From Jackrogersella multiformis (Eukaryota > Ascomycota > Sordariomycetes > Xylariales > Hypoxylaceae), in assembly GCA_902806575.1 (NCBI GenBank), contig CADCXD010000002.1, positions 806,001-870,000 on the forward strand: a stretch of DNA of 64,000 nt, given 5' to 3'. Positions 1-11,797 of this stretch are shown piece after piece. The first letter of the stretch is position 1; every line of letters starts with the position of its first letter. A program made the translations under genes and the position numbers. Below the pieces are notes generated by a model, which was not told where the DNA came from, made no database searches, and worked only from the letters and a program-made list of their open reading frames with translations.

Positions 1-1138
1 CCCGTTCCTTAGCCGTACAGCGACGTAGAAACCTGCCAGCCATCTTCAGAATGTCCACCTAAGCCGGCTAGCAGACACACTCTTAACGAACTTTTCTTTA
101 CGTGGGCTTCTTCGTCGTGATTTGTCCAACCGACGATCGGGTAGAGCTCCGCTTATTGGCGGCGCCTTGTCGCGAGAATTCTTCTCTCACCCTCCTAGTT
201 TTACTATGAGTTGTGTCCCTAGGAAGTGTAGTGAAGTGGAGGCTTCAGCCTGCATATGTCGCGTCGCGATTTCGGCTACCCGCAACCGCACCGTCAAACT
301 ACCCAGGTACCGGTATGTTTCGATCAGATATTAGTGCTGAAGAAAACCTAGCAGCAACCCGGGAGTTACCCACCACAGGGGACACGGATTATCCCCGATA
401 CACCTGCGTGGTGGCTATGCAGCTTAGGAGGTTGCCTCAAAGCCCGACCAATCAAATCACCATTACATGAATACCCTTATATGGCGGTGAGATAAACATT
501 GCATTTGAGAAACTGCATGACTGTTCGAGTTAGTATTTGCAACTATGAAGAGCTCACTGTTATAATTAGCTCCGGAAGTTCCTGTACTTATAACTGAACA
601 TGTAGGCTAAGGCTCCTTGATTCTTTCTAGTCTACAATACTAACTACTCACTGTTGTTAGACCTCGGTCAATTTCTTGTATACTCTGGGCTCGATCGGAC
701 ATCTGTTTTGGAGGTCTCTATGACTCCGATAGAAAGTCGCGATTTGTTGACTGCCTACCTTATGATCTGCATGAATTATGCACTAGGTATATCACAGGGC
801 GTAGTGACTCCAGTGGTCACTATATCCTTAACTATATCCACTGACCTTCCTGCGATATACTACAATCCCGCTTAGTGTCTTAGGTAGATCCTGCTATAAT
901 CCATTGACTGTATGGTAGCCCCCCCTTGATGATTGGATGCTACTAGGCTAGTGGCGGCACAGTCTAGTGCAACTGAGATGTTGTTCTAGCCTCCCGGAAC
1001 GAGCTCGGCCACCAGGCCATCCTATTCATGCATATATAGGGTGCCTATGGAAACCGATCTCGTCTTCCAGACAAAGACAAACAACAAAGGCAGTCTATTT
1101 TCACGGGCTTATCACATTATTCGAAAACTACCGCCACT
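1..1138. other. gene-free left end
   Basis: I see no supportable gene here. Only short open frames without recognisable protein character occur. The last few hundred bases are the 5' flank of the aminotransferase gene that starts at 1139. Confidence 0.6.
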
Positions 1139-2875
1139 ATGCTGACTGAACCATCTGTACTTCCTCTGGACATCTCTCTAGAGAAAAAGATGAACCCATT
1201 GTGGCCGTCAATAGAAGCCAACGCCGTGAAGCCGGTGCTTAGTCACGACGACGACTCTACATCTGGTACTTTACTGAATCCGTCTTCACTAAAGGAGGGT
1301 GAGGTTGATCCTGGCCGATATCTCGTCGTAGGAGGCAAGGGAAACTATCTATATCTTGGAGACGGACGTGAGATACTAGACGGTTGCGGAGGGGCGGCCG
1401 TAGCTGTAAGTGAGCTTTGTTATCCTAGGGATACCCCCCAATTCCTCACGAGAAGCCGTTATCTTCTTCAGAAATCGCACGATGTTTCTCGGAATATCAT
1501 GACGCAACTCCAATCCTAAGCCCAGTGTTTAAGCGTACGACTTACTGACGTCGAGCACCTATAGTGCCTTGGACACGGCGTCAAGGAAGTCACCGATGCA
1601 ATCACCGCTCAAAGTACCACCGTGTCTTATGTTCCTTGGGGATTTTTCGACAGCCAAAGTCGACGGGATTTGAGCAAATGGCTGTCGCAAAGTTCCGGTG
1701 GTCACTTCACTAAGGCATGGATCACATCATCCGGTATGTTATATCCACAGCTTTCTACCTATTACACCGAAGTCCCCCTAGAGCTTACTTTACTTTTAGG
1801 CTCCGAGGCAATGGAAGGTGCAATGAAACTTGCCCGTGAATATTTCGTGTGGACGGGAGAGCCCCAGCGCGTCAATTACATTGCCAGAGAGGAGTCATAC
1901 CACGGAATCACGCTAGGCGTGCTGTCCGTTGGAGGTCACCTCACCAGAAGAATCCCGTTTGCACCACTCCTGCTATCCAATGTCTACCACATACCGGCCT
2001 GCAATCCCTACCGCCAAAGGTTGGCCGGGGAATCCGACGAGGCGTTTGTTTCGCGGAAGGTCGAAGAGTTAGAGCAAGCATTCCTCCAAGCCGGACCGCA
2101 GACGGTAGCCGCCTTCGTCGCAGAGCCCGTCGTCGGCGCGGCCTCCGGCTGTGTGCCCCCCGTTCCGGGCTATCTCCAGGCTATGAAGGCCGTCTGCGAC
2201 AAATACGGAGCCCTGCTCGTGTTGGACGAGGTCATGTGCGGCATGGGGAGGACGGGGACCCTGCACGCCTGGGAGCAGGAGGGCGTCATCCCAGACATCC
2301 AGGCGGTCGGGAAGGGTCTCGGCGGCGGCTACATGCCCGTATCCGCCATCCTAGCCAGCTCCAAGGTCGTCCGGGCCATGGAAGCGAAAAAGGCCTCCTT
2401 CACGCACGGGCAAACGTACATGGACCACCCCGTCGCCTGCGCCACGGCCCTCCGCATCCAGCAGATCATCCAGCGCGACGACCTCCTCGCCAACGTCCGC
2501 GCCCAGGGCCGCCACCTCGAGGCCCTGCTCCGGAGCAAGCTGCAAGGCCACCCCCACGTCGGCGACGTCCGGGGCCGCGGCCTGTTCTGGGGCGTCGAGT
2601 TCGTCAAAGACAAGGCCACCAAGGAGCCGTTCGATCCAAAACTACAACTCGCGCGCCGCGTCCACGAGACGGCGCTGCGCGCCCCCCATAACATGGCCGT
2701 CTACTTCGGGCAGGGAGGCGCCGGCCGCGGCAGGGGCGACCACATCATGGTCATGCCCGCTTACAACGTCACCTCGGATGTCGTGGAGATGATCGTCGAC
2801 AGGCTGGCTGCTGCGATCGACGACGTATTCGCCGAGTTGGAGAATGATTGGATGCTAGGTACGCTGGAGAACTAA
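1139..2875 (+). CDS. class-III PLP-dependent aminotransferase
   Basis: Three exons, 1139-1405, 1565-1733 and 1800-2875, give 503 aa. The fold-type I aminotransferase family transfers an amino group from an omega-amine or amino acid to a keto acid using pyridoxal phosphate. Seen in the sequence: GGAAVACLGHG near residue 84-94, the SSGSEAMEGA phosphate-binding segment made by joining exons 2 and 3, a SYHGIT segment, the cofactor aspartate in LVLDEVMCGMGRTG, and GKGLGGGYMP containing the expected Schiff-base lysine. Both introns are canonical (GTAAGT...TAG and GTATGT...TAG). The 66-nt second intron is a multiple of three and free of stops, so an unspliced reading looks deceptively continuous. 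No neighbour suggests a pathway, so the substrate cannot be told. It could be a general omega-transaminase or act in secondary metabolism. Its 3' half is clearly richer in G+C than the 5' half. Confidence 0.9.
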
Positions 2876-4195
2876 GCGTGTAGTCATAGCACAATACGAT
2901 TATCCCTAACCCATTTCCCATATGCTCCCTATCTAGATGAGCTCTATGATACTTTCTCGATGATAGTGCGTGTCTGATACACAAGCGAATGCTACGTTGA
3001 AGGTAATTACGGGATACCAAATTCCATGTGGGAGCAACTAGTATTTTCTGTCAGTCTGCGAGATCTAGATACGCCTCTCAGGTCAGAGGTTGACAGGTTT
3101 CTCGGGTTTCTCGTAGATGCTAGACTACCCAGTCTACCAGATGTACACGCCCGCGGCCATCATCACCACAATGAAAATACCACGTAGTAATGTGCCAGAC
3201 TCTTCCTACATGCAGGTAGAGTCGACGAGCAGAGCAGCGCGGTGGTTTGGCCCCTTTCTCGCAATCCCTCGCTACTCCTTCTCGACTCGGTCCTGGTATG
3301 CCGGCAGCGTATAGGTGCTCGTCGGGCATCAAACTGCCGCCTTGAGTAGGTAGTTGACCTTGGAATGCATCGGCCGGCGACGCATAGGTATGCACTTTAC
3401 ATACGTACGTACAGCAGCTCGACATCGCAGGGCGCGAGGGCTACATAGAGGTGTTTCCTCGTGACGTCTATAACCGGTGCTTATGCGTTACATCGCATGC
3501 GCTAGCTTCGGCCATAGTGGGCCCTTCGCGCAGCTGTGCCTCTGAGGCGAGACCGGTCTGGATGGATGGGGAAACCGCCAGCCATCAGGATGGCCGTCCA
3601 GTAGGATGGTGTTCCCCAGGAGCCATTGGTGGTGATGGTGGTGGCAGTTGGCCGGACCGTGGCGTATATCACACCACAAAACTCCCGGCCCGGGTTTAGC
3701 GGTGTAAGGGCAGGGCGGTTGGAAGGATGTGCTAGACAGGGTTTTAATGTCGTTCTTCGCCGCTGAAGAATGTGACGTAAGGTTAGATCCGGGGTGGATC
3801 GATTCGGACAAGCACGTAGGACTATGTTGAAGCCAGACGCCTGTAAACAGGTTGGATTGTCGCTCGAGATAGGGTCACATACCTCTATGTAACCCGGCTT
3901 TTTTATGTTGACGATGGCTTGCTGGCTGTGCCTTAGGGGACCTCCGGCGTTAGACGGTTTCCGAACAAAGGCAAAGGAGCGAGAAAAATCTTTGCGGGCA
4001 TGATCATAACGGATGCTTGGTCTTTTTTCTCTCTGAAATATACATCTCATCTCGGATGTAGAAGATCGGTTCTCTGGAGGTCTCCGGCTATATTGTGAGG
4101 TGCCAATGACGCAGCCGAATTGTCTTGACATTTATGCACATCTGGGGCCTATAGACTGAGTGATGGCCTTGACATTTGTAAAATGGTCAAGTGTT
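2876..4195. other. intergenic gap between convergent genes
   Basis: This gap lies between the 3' ends of the aminotransferase and DML1. A 209-codon open frame on the minus strand (3502-4131) has no recognisable domain and an unlikely composition, so I do not call it a gene. Confidence 0.5.
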
Positions 4196-5937
4196 TCACT
4201 CATCATCGTCATCTTCGTCGCTATCGCTAGACCAGCCTTCCTTGTAGCTATCGGCGATCTCGGCAAGTTCGTTACCTATTGTCTCGCGATCTTCTAGGCC
4301 GATGGAGCGGATAATAGCGCTTCGCAAGGCTTTAACTTTATCCGTGACAGTTGAATCTGTGGATAAAGCAGTTCGGATGGATATGTTCTCTCTCGCGGGA
4401 TGACCATGACTGTCCCGGAATATCCTGGGGTAGCTGTCGATGATCGGGAAAGCAACGCGTGACCGATAACTAGAGTTTCGTCAGTTTCAACGAGAGCTAA
4501 ACAACGGATCGAGAAGAGCGTTCTTGCTCGATTATACTTACTTGTGCACTTTAGGGCGACGTCGCATTCCTAGCTCCAGACCATTTTCATCATTAGCTGG
4601 CTCCAGACTCTCCAGCCCTCTATTGGCTAGAACTTGACTAAAAATGTGACGTTTCGAGCGTCTCCTCCCACCAAGGTCAAAGTTCAGGTCTTGAGGGGAT
4701 GACAAGTCGATGTCCAAAGAAGCAGTTCCTTTCTGTGAGCCAGACTCAGACTCATTGTCGATTTCCATGCTATCCTCATATAAGTTGCGTATGTTTTCAC
4801 CTCGTGCATTCATGCCATTCGCGTTCCCATTCGTGCCATTTCTGCCGTTCTGACGAGGCTTGGGCGTCTCAAAAATACTCATTCCTAGGTTCGCGATAGT
4901 TTGCTTCCCAAAAACATTCAATAAATCCGTCATATTGCCGAGGTTACTCGAATAAACGCGGTCAGAGGTCTTCAGCCGAGTGTAAAGAGTCACGCTCTCC
5001 AAAGCTGCAGCAAAAAGAGCAGATACATGCCAAGATGATGAAGTGTCGAGTTGTACATTTGATGGTAGGGGGCTCTCGGGCAACGCGAGGGGAACGATCA
5101 AAGATGCCTGTGAATTTAGTTCTGCAAGAGTCCGAGCCTTGTTGACGAGTTTTAAAAGTCTCTTCTCCTGTTTTATTTATAAGTGATAATCGCCAGCAAT
5201 AAGACCATGATGAAGATATATACCCTTGGTAACCCTCTGGATGGTTCCTGCACTCCAAAAACCCAAATAGGGGTTTTGCCATACTCATCCCTGAGTCGTT
5301 CCATATACTTGGCTGCAAAGCCGCCCCAGGCATCATCGATGCCTGTCATGATTTGAAGACCTTGGATCTGATCTGCTTCTTCCACAAAAGGACGTAAATC
5401 TCGATCTAGGAGGTCGTGCTCTTTATCGAGAGAGGCAAATAGCTCTTCTCCCATATGCCATTTCTCAAAGGGCATGACGGTTGAGTTGAGCTCATACTCG
5501 CTCAGCTGGATGATGGACCTTGGATGGAAGAAGACGCGGTTGAAGTCAGACCAGTATCTGACTGTACTCGTGCTAAGTTCGGCAGGTGCCTGGCCAGAAT
5601 TGAGGCTCTCCTGATATGCGCTCGCCTCTATGGGCTGCTGTCTCTGTACTACGGTCTGGCCAGACCATAGGCTACTGGAGACGGGATCGCCATCTATCTC
5701 ATACAGAGAATTAATCTTTCGCAAGGTGCCAAAGCCTCCCTTCAGATCGTATATGACAGTCCTGGGCATGAAAGTCTCGGAACCGTCAGACCCGAGGCCC
5801 GGCCTGAAATGGACATCGTGATCGACAGGAGACTCTTCATTAGCATCATATGTAAAGTAAGACTCCTGGGCATTCCAAAAATGGTTTGCCAGGTAGTTGC
5901 TCTGCTGGCCGAGCTGCAAGGTAATGATTTCACGCAT
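4196..5937 (-). CDS. dml1: DML1/misato tubulin-like protein
   Basis: Exons on the minus strand are 5937-5224, 5167-4542 and 4469-4196, giving 537 aa. DML1/Misato proteins are tubulin/FtsZ-like and are linked to mitochondrial DNA inheritance and partitioning. The N terminus MREIITLQLGQQSNYLANHFW is the family's tubulin-like start, followed by YFTYDANEE and the TVIYDLKGGFG segment. The second exon opens with EKRLLKLVNKA, a conserved tubulin-like stretch. Residues about 330-400 hold an Asn/Gly-rich and acidic linker typical of fungal orthologues. The last exon gives YRSRVAFPIIDSYP and a C-terminal Asp/Glu tail. Length is slightly above the roughly 500 aa usual for the family. It is divergent from the peroxiredoxin-like gene (470 bp between start codons). 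Confidence 0.93.
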
Positions 5938-6407
5938 CGTAAAAAGATGTAACGTGAGAATCGATTCAAGTATTTATTAGAAGTTGGGCAATGTTGGAAA
6001 ATAGAAGTTACCTAGGTACCTACCTGTTATATATATATGAAGTCATTTTTATGCAATATCTATTAACAGCATAGGATGACTAATTTGCAGCTGCCGCCAA
6101 CTGCCACTCATAGGTTATTAATAGAATGCTACTGTCTAGTGTACACTAGTGTAAACCTTAAGATTTCGGTCGATTGCCGATTAAGTTTTCTTATCGCCAA
6201 TGACGATTTTAAAGTCCATATCTAGCTCCTAGAGTTAGTCCAACAAACAATTCAACAAACACTTTAGTCCTTTACTTACCTACCCTTAACCTCCCTCTTT
6301 CAAGAGGTAACCTACCTCGGTACCTAGGTTCACGGGTATAATACCTCCAGAACCGACCTATAATAAATTAATTCCTCCTCTCTTCCTAAACATTCACAAA
6401 CATCGCC
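5938..6407. promoter_or_regulatory. divergent promoter region, dml1 / redoxin-like gene
   Basis: This 470-bp spacer separates two divergently transcribed start codons, so both promoters must lie here. It is AT-rich and carries the CCTAGGTACC-type motif near 6010-6025 and again near 6315-6330. No TATA box or factor site can be assigned with confidence. Confidence 0.4.
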
Positions 6408-7115
6408 ATGTCCTCTCCAACACCAGAGTCGGATTCCTCCAAGACACCTCCCACCAAGGATGCCGTCCCTCCACCCCCTCAAGTCGGCACCAAAGCACCG
6501 GTACACCCCAACCTAGCTCTCCCGACCGACAGGCCCACCATCATCGTCTTCCTGCGCCATTGCGGCTGTCCATGTAAATCATACACCCCACCCCGTGCCC
6601 TCAGATATAGTACCCAGCGCGCCATATTCTAACAGTTCCATCCTCCCTTGCTCGCAGTCGCCGAGAAGACGTTCAAGAACCTAACCTCGCTCTCGACGCA
6701 ATACACGGACGTCCACTTCGTCGCGGTCTCGCACTCGTCGCCCGAGGCCACCGAGCGCTGGGTCGTCCAGGTCGGTGGCAACTGGGACGTCAACGTCCTC
6801 GTCGACTACGAGCGCGAGCTGTACGGCCAGTGGGGGCTCGGCGTGTCCAACACCTGGCACGTCTTCCGGCCCTCGACCCTCTACAACACCCTGCGCCTGG
6901 CCAAGGACGAGCACATCTGGAACCGCTCGTCCGAGAGCGGCAGCAGGTGGCAGACGAGCGGCGCCTTCGCCATCGACCAGGATGGCGTCGTGAGGTGGGC
7001 TCGCGTTGCCGCGTCCGCCGACGACATACCGGATCTGGATGTGGCGCTGACGAGCCTGGGCGTCAAGGTCAAGCCCAAGCCGCCGCCCGAGCCGAAGACC
7101 GATGGCTTTTTGTGA
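6408..7115 (+). CDS. AhpC/TSA-type peroxiredoxin-like protein
   Basis: Two exons, 6408-6573 and 6658-7115 (84-nt intron, GTAAAT...CAG), give 207 aa. The protein has a Pro/Ser-rich N terminus, then a thioredoxin-fold domain starting at about residue 44 with TIIVFLRHCGCPFAEKTF. The CGCPF motif, completed across the splice junction, occupies the redox-site position of the PRXL2-like (AhpC/TSA) family. WNRSSESG...GAFAIDQDGVVRWARV is the characteristic second half. These proteins are thought to reduce peroxides or act as thiol oxidoreductases in the cytosol, but the substrate is unknown. The C terminus is Pro/Lys-rich. Exon 2 is strongly G+C-rich, so all frames stay open. Confidence 0.85.
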
Positions 7116-8023
7116 GAACGGGCTTACCTATAATTAGTGTCTTTTGCGTGAAGCATATCGCGGCCGTTCGGGCGGCTCATTGGCGTATCCGGGTTCTCTG
7201 GGTTTTGTGCTGGTGCCGGTCCGCGTTGGTTACACCTAGGCCGGCGGTGCTGGCGAAACGAATTGTACGACTAATGACGGACGGGGCTGTTTTTTATCGG
7301 GGCTAGTGATTATAAAGTAAGCGAAGCGATATTTCATTGCATAGTTAGTCAGCCACCGTCGGGGTCTATGGGACACTACGATCCGGCCCTCCAAGTCGAC
7401 TTAGAGACGTAAGACTGCTTACCTGATATTTATATATTCGTCTTTTACATAGGTACACTTTACTGGTAGCGAGCTGCGAGTGTGACCATGGTTGGTTACA
7501 TATAGGAATATAAAGGAGTAAACATCTAGAGGTGTTGTTAATCTAGAATACCTAGACGAAGCCTTTATAGAAAGAGCCATTAAATACATTTAAGAACGAC
7601 CATATTGTTTGCTGGTATTGCCCATGTTAATTATAGTCTCAAGTACCTAGGTAGGCATATAAATAGTGTTTTATACTGCTACATTTGTGATGCAGTTAAC
7701 TAGGTAACTTCACGACATTAACGTCGTACTCTAAAGTTAGAGGTGGCCAAAGTAGTTTCCCCCTCAAGGTACATATCGAAGTGCTATTACGTATAATTAG
7801 TCTCTTTTCATTATCCGCTACTAGACACCTTGTTCTTTCAGTCAGTCTTTTAGCACAGACTTCATCTCAATGGTGATTTCTATAGAGTCAAGACGGATTG
7901 TTCATATATACAAAGCTGAACTACGTAACTACAAGAATAAAACCTGCAATCTCGCTTACCACCTAGCCCGATGAAAATGCACCCTCGTTCCGTTCGGGAA
8001 CCAACGCTTATGCTCGTCCATAT
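7116..8023. other. intergenic gap between convergent genes
   Basis: AT-rich spacer between the 3' ends of the redoxin-like and GH131 genes. I see no gene, only scattered TACCTAGGTA-type motifs (for example 7645-7655). Confidence 0.5.
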
Positions 8024-9008
8024 TTATGCTGCTGGAAAAGAGAAAAGAGTCAGCACTCTCGTATGAAAATAAGGGGGTACCTAGGTAGTGTATGTAGGTA
8101 AAGACACGGGCAAGCTACTAACCGGGGCCGCCGATGGCGGTGGTGATGGGCCCGCTCTCGACGTAGACGCCCGAGAAGTAGAAGTCCTCGACGCCGTCGG
8201 AGTAGCCGGAGCGCGGCAGCTCCAGGATGCCCAGGTGCCAGTCGGCGCCGTTGGACGAGGTCGACGTCTTGGCCGGCGCGACTACCTGCTTCAGCGGGTC
8301 GCCGCCCTCCGAGTGCCAGAACCCGACCGTGCCGCCGCTGAAGTCGATCTCGAAGGCTACGTTGTGCCACACGTTGGGCGCCCACTCCGTCTTCCACTTC
8401 GAGTTCTGCGAGACCATGCTGCGGCGCCGGTTAGCGTTGCTATGCTATCTACAGCAGGGCGGTTATTTGGGGGAAGGGGATTGAAATATGTAGAGGAGTC
8501 TTGAATTGGGAGACCTCGCATCCTGTGCTTACAACTGCAGATTCGGGTTCTCGGTGCCCGACTCGCCCGAAATCCAGCCGTACTTGAGCTCGGTAAAATG
8601 GCTCTCGAAGAAGCAGATCTGGTGCTCGCGGTTCTTAGACGGGGCGTTCGCGTCCTTGCGGGAGATGCTGAAGTGGTAGAAGACCTTGCCCTTGTTGATG
8701 GCGGCGGCGGTCTGCGGGATCAGCTCGATGCGGCGCATGTTCTGGCCGTTCCAGAAGGCCGTGCTGTCGAGCGTGAACTTGGCGCCCTGCTTCGCCACCG
8801 CGTCCGCCGGGTTCTTGTAGTCCGGCGAGAAGTTGATGTACTTCTCCACCGACCCCGACCCGTGGATGTAATACTGGTACGGCCCGACCTGGTTCCCCCA
8901 CGACCACTTGTTCAGGTCCGCCGACGTGCCCAGGTCGTTGAATCGCCCGTCCCAGAGCACTGCCGCCCTGGCGACCGTGGCCAGCGCCGAAACGAGCGAA
9001 GCCTTCAT
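8024..9008 (-). CDS. secreted GH131 beta-glucanase
   Basis: Exons on the minus strand are 9008-8533, 8418-8123 and probably 8031-8024, giving about 259 aa. A short signal peptide (MKASLVSALATVARA) precedes VLWDGRFNDL, the usual start of a glycoside hydrolase 131 catalytic domain. Further family signatures are QVGPYQYYIHG, NREHQICFFESHFTE, KYGWISGESGT, WHNVAFEIDFSGGTV and WHLGILELPRSGY. GH131 enzymes act outside the cell on beta-1,3-, beta-1,6- and beta-1,4-glucans of plant or fungal walls. There is no cellulose-binding module, so this is a single-domain enzyme. The last intron (8122-8032) has GTTAGT, a GCTGAC branch site and a TTTTCCAG end. Splicing it adds two alanine codons before TAA. If it is not spliced the stop is TAG at 8120-8118. 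Confidence 0.92.
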
Positions 9009-9769
9009 CTTGGGGGGCGTAAGATCTCTCGACGACTGCCTTGAAGATGCGAGGGAGTGAATGCGTGTGCCCAGCTTAGGAGTTAGGTAACTTGGATTGA
9101 CAAAAGAGCGAACCGGGTTTCAGAGAGCTAGGTATAGGCACCTGGGGATTGGCGATATATGTATACACTACCTTCCATTGCGCCATTGGCATCCTAGCCG
9201 GGAAAATCTGTACGGGGTAAGGGTTCCATTAGGGGGGAAATCCAGGTACCGGCTAGATTCAATTTAAAGGTGGCAGCCCGGACCGTAGGAGGGAAGATTG
9301 AGAGCCATTATACTGAAGCGCGTAAGTGAATTGCGGATAGGAGCCTCCGATGATCTTTCCCTGGAGATCATATGATATCGGATATGGGGGGTTAACGTGG
9401 TTGTGGAATTTAGCCTATTGGGAGATGTAGCCCATACCAGCCGCCCTGCTCTCCCGTTATACCATAGGAATCTATATAAGGGGGCTAGATCGTGTTTTAA
9501 TATCAGAGAAGCATGTATTAGCATGCTGAAAATAACTTTGTGGGCTAGAGTACAAATATACAACTTGACACATGGGTACCAGCTGCTAGTGCTCCGAGGC
9601 AATTTGCATCTAGATTCCCATCCCTTCGTAACCGACCGAAAAACAGCATTAATCGTATACTACAACCTACGGACTACATGACGCTAATTGAGCAAGGAAA
9701 AACAAGGATCTCAAACTCGTGGATGGATATCGTGCGCGTGGCCAATGTGATGGCCCACCGGAAACATCT
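9009..9769. other. intergenic gap, upstream of GH131
   Basis: This is the 5' flank of the GH131 gene and the 3' flank of the MFS gene. I see no gene and no assignable regulatory site. Confidence 0.5.
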
Positions 9770-11797
9770 TTAGTATTCCAATCCAGCACCGAAACTGCTG
9801 TTTCTGGCTTCAGTCGCTCGATCGAGGCTTGCTCTGGGTTGATCGATGCTCCTCTTGCTATGTGACGTGCTCGGCCGGGAATTGAGTAGATCGCCTTGTT
9901 CCGCAGCATATATGGCAACTTCTGGTACGGGCATGTCATCATCGATCTTGTGAATGAAGTACGCAGCAATGAGCGCGAAGAACCCGCCACAAGCTAAGAC
10001 GATACCAATACTATGGTCACCGGGGACACCTCTTGGTTTTTGAAACATGCGGAAGATAATGCTAGAGCCAAGAGTAGCAATGAGCTGTGGTGAGGCAATA
10101 GCCATGTTGTGGATCCCCAAGATGACGCCGGCTTGATCTGGCGCCACATCGTCGCCCTGTAAATGCGACTCCTCCCCAGAGTATCCGTCGGCTGAATCGG
10201 CAGTATCTAGTTGCTCACCTCGTGCGAGAGACCTCATCTGCTGTTTCCGGGCTCGGTATAGAATATCGCGGCGGCTTATTTCGGCGCTGATAATGGCCCA
10301 CGGCGCCCAAAGTGCTAAAGCCCATGTAATACCAATAAGGCCAATGAGTACAGTCGCAGCTTCGACTGATCGGACAAGAAACGCGCAGAACATCGATCCA
10401 GCAAAAAGAATCTCGGACAATAGCCATGCTTTTCGTAGAGTGAACCCTGGAATGACTAGACGATCTAGAAAGCTTTTGCCATCGGAAAGAGAGCTAGGAA
10501 GTACTCTAGAAGCTTCACCGGGCACGTTGCTGACGACAGGACTGTTATCGTAGGTAGGATCGATGAAGAAAGGGAGCAGGACGTTGGTTGCTAGACTCGT
10601 GATAGCGAATATCAATAGAGCGAATGTCCCTACTCGGGTGGCCCTCTCGTAAAGCTCGTCCAATTCTTCTGGAGTCATGTGGGGGTTCGCTTCTAGGAAG
10701 GGCTGGACATAGATTTCTCCGATATAGGACGATGTGTAGAACAGCATAGGGAAGAATCCGACCCACGCAGCGAACTGAACGATGCAAACCTTGTATATTT
10801 GCGGTGGGAGTCTTTTGATAGAGGCAAAGATCTTTACAAAAAATGAACAAAGGCCAACCCGGTCTGGAGCTGGACGTCCATCGAGTTGAGGATTTCGCTC
10901 ACGGATGAGTATAGTGCTTAACAATATGGTGGAGCAAAGGAAGATGCTCGCGATCGCACAAAGGTCCTTAAATTGACTGCTTCCAAACCACCAGACGTAT
11001 TTCGGAAGATCTATACCACCGGCAACGTAACCAATGATGTTGCCAACACCGACCAGCCTGCTGGCCATAGAATTTGCGGCTTCCTGTTGATGGGATGGTG
11101 CGCAATCGACGATGAAGGCCCGAATAGACGCCTGTACGGTGTTGACAGCAACATCTAGGACATAAATCCAAATGACGGCAATAACGATAATGGTGACTTT
11201 TACGGTGTGAGATTCGGGGTCGACACCGAACAAGCTAAAGACCCCCCCGATAATCTCTCTGATCCACGCAAGAAACATGTAGGCTAGCGACGTGGCGGCA
11301 GCACCGCCTAGCATGAACGGCTTGCGTTTCCCCCAAGATACCCTGCAGTTGTCGCTGAGCATGCCGACATATGGCTGGACTAGAGTCCCAGTGAGCGGAC
11401 CGGCAACCCACACAAGAGCCATAAGAGACTTGCTCAGGCCGAGAGACAGGAGATACGGGGTGCCATTGGATAGCTCTACTGCCCAAGCAACCTGCAAGCC
11501 TCCGATGCTGATGGTCAGAAGCAGAAGGTACCAGATGCTCTTAGTCGACTGGAACTCATCTTCCGTTTGGTCCGAGTGCTCCTCGTGTAAGAAGGCATGC
11601 TCGGCCCCGCTGGGAGAGAGAAGAGGAGAGTTCTCATTGAGCCTATCTAGGCCGGAAACCTCTCCAGAATCGACTCTTATTGTACTTTCGGACCACGCGG
11701 GGTCGGCATGGTTATCCAGTTTTAAAGTCGGACCATGTTTGCGATTCGATGAGGATTCTTGGTCCGAGGACGAGGAGCTCGACGATGACGAGGTCAT
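9770..11797 (-). CDS. sucrose/alpha-glucoside-type MFS (GPH) transporter
   Basis: A single exon encodes 675 aa. A Ser-rich cytosolic N terminus of about 90 residues precedes twelve hydrophobic segments. Family marks for SUT-type sugar:proton symporters are VAWAVELSNGTPYLLSLGLS in TM1-2, LVQPYVGMLSD, the RVSWGKRKPFM loop (the RxGRRxP equivalent), and DVAVNTVQASIRAFIVD in TM4-5. A long central loop (about residues 420-460) and a loop rich in charged residues before TM11 are usual for fungal members. It probably takes up sucrose, maltose or a related disaccharide at the plasma membrane. Substrate choice cannot be read from the sequence. It is divergent from the NHX1 gene (1.36 kb between starts). 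Confidence 0.88.
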   Translation of the reverse strand: MTSSSSSSSSSDQESSSNRKHGPTLKLDNHADPAWSESTIRVDSGEVSGLDRLNENSPLLSPSGAEHAFLHEEHSDQTEDEFQSTKSIWYLLLLTISIGGLQVAWAVELSNGTPYLLSLGLSKSLMALVWVAGPLTGTLVQPYVGMLSDNCRVSWGKRKPFMLGGAAATSLAYMFLAWIREIIGGVFSLFGVDPESHTVKVTIIVIAVIWIYVLDVAVNTVQASIRAFIVDCAPSHQQEAANSMASRLVGVGNIIGYVAGGIDLPKYVWWFGSSQFKDLCAIASIFLCSTILLSTILIRERNPQLDGRPAPDRVGLCSFFVKIFASIKRLPPQIYKVCIVQFAAWVGFFPMLFYTSSYIGEIYVQPFLEANPHMTPEELDELYERATRVGTFALLIFAITSLATNVLLPFFIDPTYDNSPVVSNVPGEASRVLPSSLSDGKSFLDRLVIPGFTLRKAWLLSEILFAGSMFCAFLVRSVEAATVLIGLIGITWALALWAPWAIISAEISRRDILYRARKQQMRSLARGEQLDTADSADGYSGEESHLQGDDVAPDQAGVILGIHNMAIASPQLIATLGSSIIFRMFQKPRGVPGDHSIGIVLACGGFFALIAAYFIHKIDDDMPVPEVAIYAAEQGDLLNSRPSTSHSKRSIDQPRASLDRATEARNSSFGAGLEY

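Noticed and set aside
3502..4131. 209-codon open frame on the minus strand
   Set aside because: It has no domain, an unlikely composition and no splice continuation, and it lies in a spacer between two convergent genes. I judge it a chance frame.
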